Assembly (NCBI GenBank): GCA_965524675.1
Contig: CBERPN010000074.1
Location: forward strand, 1-16,083
From: CALLQB01 sp036479275
Lineage (GTDB): Bacteria; Actinomycetota; Acidimicrobiia; Acidimicrobiales; SHLQ01
Direction: 5' to 3'
DNA length: 16,083 nucleotides
Shown here: one piece after another, positions 13,743 through 16,083 of the stretch
Layout: the number at the start of each line of letters is the position of its first letter
How positions within the stretch are numbered: the first letter of the stretch is position 1
Translations under genes and position numbers: made by a program
Notes under the pieces: generated by a model
Told to the model about the DNA's origin: nothing
What the model saw: only the letters and a program-made list of their open reading frames with translations
Database searches by the model: none

Positions 13743-16083
13743 ATGGAGCAGTTCTGGCGCAACACTGGCGTCGTGTTGGGTAAACACTGGAAGATCGTCG
13801 GGCTCGTAGCACTTGCCATTAGCGCCTTGCTCGCCGTTCTTGGGCTGACCAAGGTCGAGTTCGCAACCGGACAAGACAGCTACCTCAACGACTCATCGCA
13901 GGTATCGGTCGACAACGTCGGCTTCCAAGAGCGCTTTGGTGGCGAAACGGTGGTGCTGTTGTTCTCTGCCGAGGACGGAAACGACATCACCGACCTCGTC
14001 ACCGGCGACAACCTCGCGACGCTGCAACAGCTCACCGCCGACCTCGAGAAAGTTCCTGGTGCCTACGCTGTCATTACCCCGGCGGTGTCGCTCGAGTTCA
14101 GCGATGCGCTCATCAAAGGCCCCGGCCGAACTGCGCTGCTGTCAGCGATTGGCCGCGAGACCAACGACGCTGCGGCCGCCGTTCGCTCCGAGGATGTCCC
14201 ACTAAGCCTCGCCCGTATTGGCGCGGTCGAAGATCAGTCGATCTCCAATCCCGACTGGGCCGAAGTCCTGCTGTTTGCTAACAAAGGCTACGTCGATGGT
14301 GATGATGGCGTGGTTGCGCCCGCGGTAGAAGATCGAACAATTCGCTCGTCGCTGGCGTCCACCTACCCCAACCTGCAGACCGCCGTCGGTGGAGTGGTCC
14401 TCGAAGGAAACGCGACACTCGACGAACTCACCATCGGCACCACGGCAGTGCTCGATATTGTCAACGCTGTCGAATTCGACGGCTTCGAACTCACCCCCAC
14501 TGGATCGCCGGTGTACCTGCGTGAGATAAACGACTACCTCAAGGGTGGCATGCTCACCCTTGGGCTCGCCGCGTTCGCTGTAATGGCAGTGGTCCTTCTG
14601 CTCATGTTCAAGGTTCGCTGGCGATTGCTGCCGCTGCTCAGCGTTGTCTTCGGCGTCATCTGGGCCTTCGCACTTCTCGGCATCGCCGGGATCAGCCTGA
14701 GTCTGGTAACAATTTCAGGCCTACCGATTCTGATCGGCCTCGGAATCGACTTCGCAATCCAGATCCACAACCGAGTCGAAGAAGAAGTCGTACTCGATCG
14801 CGCTGATCACCCGATCGCCGAAACCTTATCCAACCTGGTTCCCGCACTGATTGCTTCGACGGTTGGCGCGGCGTTGGCGTTTCTGGCGCTTCGCGTTTCT
14901 CAGGTCCCGATGATTCGAGATTTCGGCGTGCTGCTGGCGGTCGGCGTCGTGATGCTTGTTATCGCCGGGGTCGTCATCCCCACCGCGGCTCTTGGTATTC
15001 GAGAATGGACAACCCCAACCGGAACCCGAGAAGACTCTCTAGTCGAAAGAATCGTGGTGAAAATTGGCTCGCTTCCATCGAAGCTGGCTGTACCTCTGGT
15101 TGCAATCGCTGCAACGCTGTTCGTCATCGGCGTGGCGATCGAAGGCAACATCAAGATCGAGTCCGACCCGATTCGCTGGATCGACCAGGGCTCACAAACT
15201 GTTACCGATATCGAACGCCTCACCGAAGAAACCGGCTTTGCCAGCACCTTGGGCATTCTTGTCGAGGCCAACAATGTCTACGACGAAGCTGTAAACCAGA
15301 TTCTTTGGGAGTTCACCCAAGACGCTGAGACTCGACCCGAGGTCGTAAGCACATCGAGCCTCGTCGGCACGATGGGCAAGATCATTGCCATCGATGGTGC
15401 GTCGCCATTGGCCCCAACGCCATCTGAGATGGAGGCAGCCGGTGCGGTAATGCCACCGGCTATCGCTCGGGCGCTCGTCGCCCCAGACAACACGGCCACC
15501 CAGGTCAACCTGCGCCTCGCCGAGGCCAGTCTGGAGGAACGAGCGGTGCTTGTCGCCGACCTCGAAGCCGATCTTCAGAACCGGATCGATAGCTATGATC
15601 TTCCGGCCGACAGCATCCTACTAGCCGGCCTTGATGGCGACCAGGACGCCATCAAAGCCGTACCGTCTGGCCTGGCGGTAGTTGGGGTCGGCCTGTTAGA
15701 GAACTTGTCTGCAAACCGAGCGGTGCTGACCTACCTCGGCCTCGCCATAGTCGGCTTGTGGTTGTTGGTTCGCTATCGCAGCATCCCCAGAACGATCATC
15801 GCTCTGATACCTGTCTTGCTTGCTGTGGGTGTCTCCACCATTATCGTTAGCGCTTTTGGTCTCACCCTGAGCCCGCTCACAACCGTGAGCGGCCCGTTAG
15901 TGATCGCGACGTGCGCCGAGTTCTGCATTCTTATCCTGACGCGCTATCTCGAAGAACGACAGCGCGGCCTCGAACCTCGCGAGGCGAGCGATACAGCTTC
16001 GGCGCGAACCGGCCGGGCCTTCTTCACCTCCGCCGCTACCACCATTGGCGGCTTTGCGGTTCTAATTGGTTCAGCGCTACCCT
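13743..16083 (+). CDS. RND/MMPL-superfamily exporter (partial, C-terminus beyond window)
   Basis: About 780 residues are visible of a large inner-membrane exporter of the RND superfamily (MMPL/SSD branch), which moves lipids or other hydrophobic compounds using the proton gradient. One membrane helix (about 17-35) precedes the first extracytoplasmic porter domain (about 36-265). A helix bundle follows, with LVTISGLPILIGLGIDFAIQ (321-340), where D336 occupies the proton-relay position. A further helix pair and a second porter domain (from about 470) come next, then the second bundle, where ATCAEFCILILTRYLEERQR carries E726 in place of the usual aspartate. The sequence ends in AATTIGGFAVLIGSALP at the window edge. 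ATG 13743 has GGGGA about 9 nt upstream. The E-for-D change recalls hopanoid/lipid-type RND exporters as I remember them. The cargo is unknown. Confidence 0.9.
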   Translation, partial: MEQFWRNTGVVLGKHWKIVGLVALAISALLAVLGLTKVEFATGQDSYLNDSSQVSVDNVGFQERFGGETVVLLFSAEDGNDITDLVTGDNLATLQQLTADLEKVPGAYAVITPAVSLEFSDALIKGPGRTALLSAIGRETNDAAAAVRSEDVPLSLARIGAVEDQSISNPDWAEVLLFANKGYVDGDDGVVAPAVEDRTIRSSLASTYPNLQTAVGGVVLEGNATLDELTIGTTAVLDIVNAVEFDGFELTPTGSPVYLREINDYLKGGMLTLGLAAFAVMAVVLLLMFKVRWRLLPLLSVVFGVIWAFALLGIAGISLSLVTISGLPILIGLGIDFAIQIHNRVEEEVVLDRADHPIAETLSNLVPALIASTVGAALAFLALRVSQVPMIRDFGVLLAVGVVMLVIAGVVIPTAALGIREWTTPTGTREDSLVERIVVKIGSLPSKLAVPLVAIAATLFVIGVAIEGNIKIESDPIRWIDQGSQTVTDIERLTEETGFASTLGILVEANNVYDEAVNQILWEFTQDAETRPEVVSTSSLVGTMGKIIAIDGASPLAPTPSEMEAAGAVMPPAIARALVAPDNTATQVNLRLAEASLEERAVLVADLEADLQNRIDSYDLPADSILLAGLDGDQDAIKAVPSGLAVVGVGLLENLSANRAVLTYLGLAIVGLWLLVRYRSIPRTIIALIPVLLAVGVSTIIVSAFGLTLSPLTTVSGPLVIATCAEFCILILTRYLEERQRGLEPREASDTASARTGRAFFTSAATTIGGFAVLIGSALP

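Overview
The window looks like chromosomal DNA of a moderately GC-rich actinomycete. A member of Acidimicrobiia is my best guess, from an F420-type luciferase-like oxidoreductase, a DM13 protein, a DUF35/thiolase-like pair and an RND/MMPL exporter beside acyl-CoA metabolism genes. The taxonomy is inference; there is no rRNA or marker gene to fix it.

Positions 1-5972 are a catabolic, acyl-CoA-centred block. An Old Yellow Enzyme-type reductase (minus strand, cut by the left edge) diverges over 40 bp from an acyl-CoA dehydrogenase (plus). A minus-strand pair follows: an alpha/beta hydrolase and then an aryl-CoA ligase of the benzoate/2-aminobenzoate type. It diverges from a plus-strand pair, a DUF35 OB-fold protein overlapping a thiolase-like enzyme by 8 bp. 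The divergent gap carries two palindromes. Together these suggest activation of an aromatic or cyclic acid to its CoA thioester, ring or side-chain reduction/oxidation, and cleavage by a thiolase-fold enzyme. The substrate cannot be read from the sequence.

Positions 5973-9717 hold a MscS-type channel and a LLM oxidoreductase (plus), then a membrane-anchored DM13 protein and an SDR dehydrogenase (minus). Two copies of a 48-bp near-palindrome (6118-6165 and 8836-8883) lie between these genes. They have identical outer arms and a similar core, so they form a dispersed repeat.

Positions 9718-11414 look rearranged. About 610 bp contain no credible gene but hold three strong stem-loops, the largest 130 nt with 21-bp arms. 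Next to it an ArsR regulator lacking its C-terminal part is joined out of frame to an MFS transporter lacking its first membrane helices, as expected from one deletion across an arsR-mfs pair.

Positions 11415-13454 carry a SnoaL-like protein (plus), a TetR-type regulator and a two-CBS-domain protein (minus), with palindromic sites between the last two. From 13743 to the right edge runs an RND/MMPL-family exporter, incomplete at its C-terminus, with stem-loops in its presumed leader.
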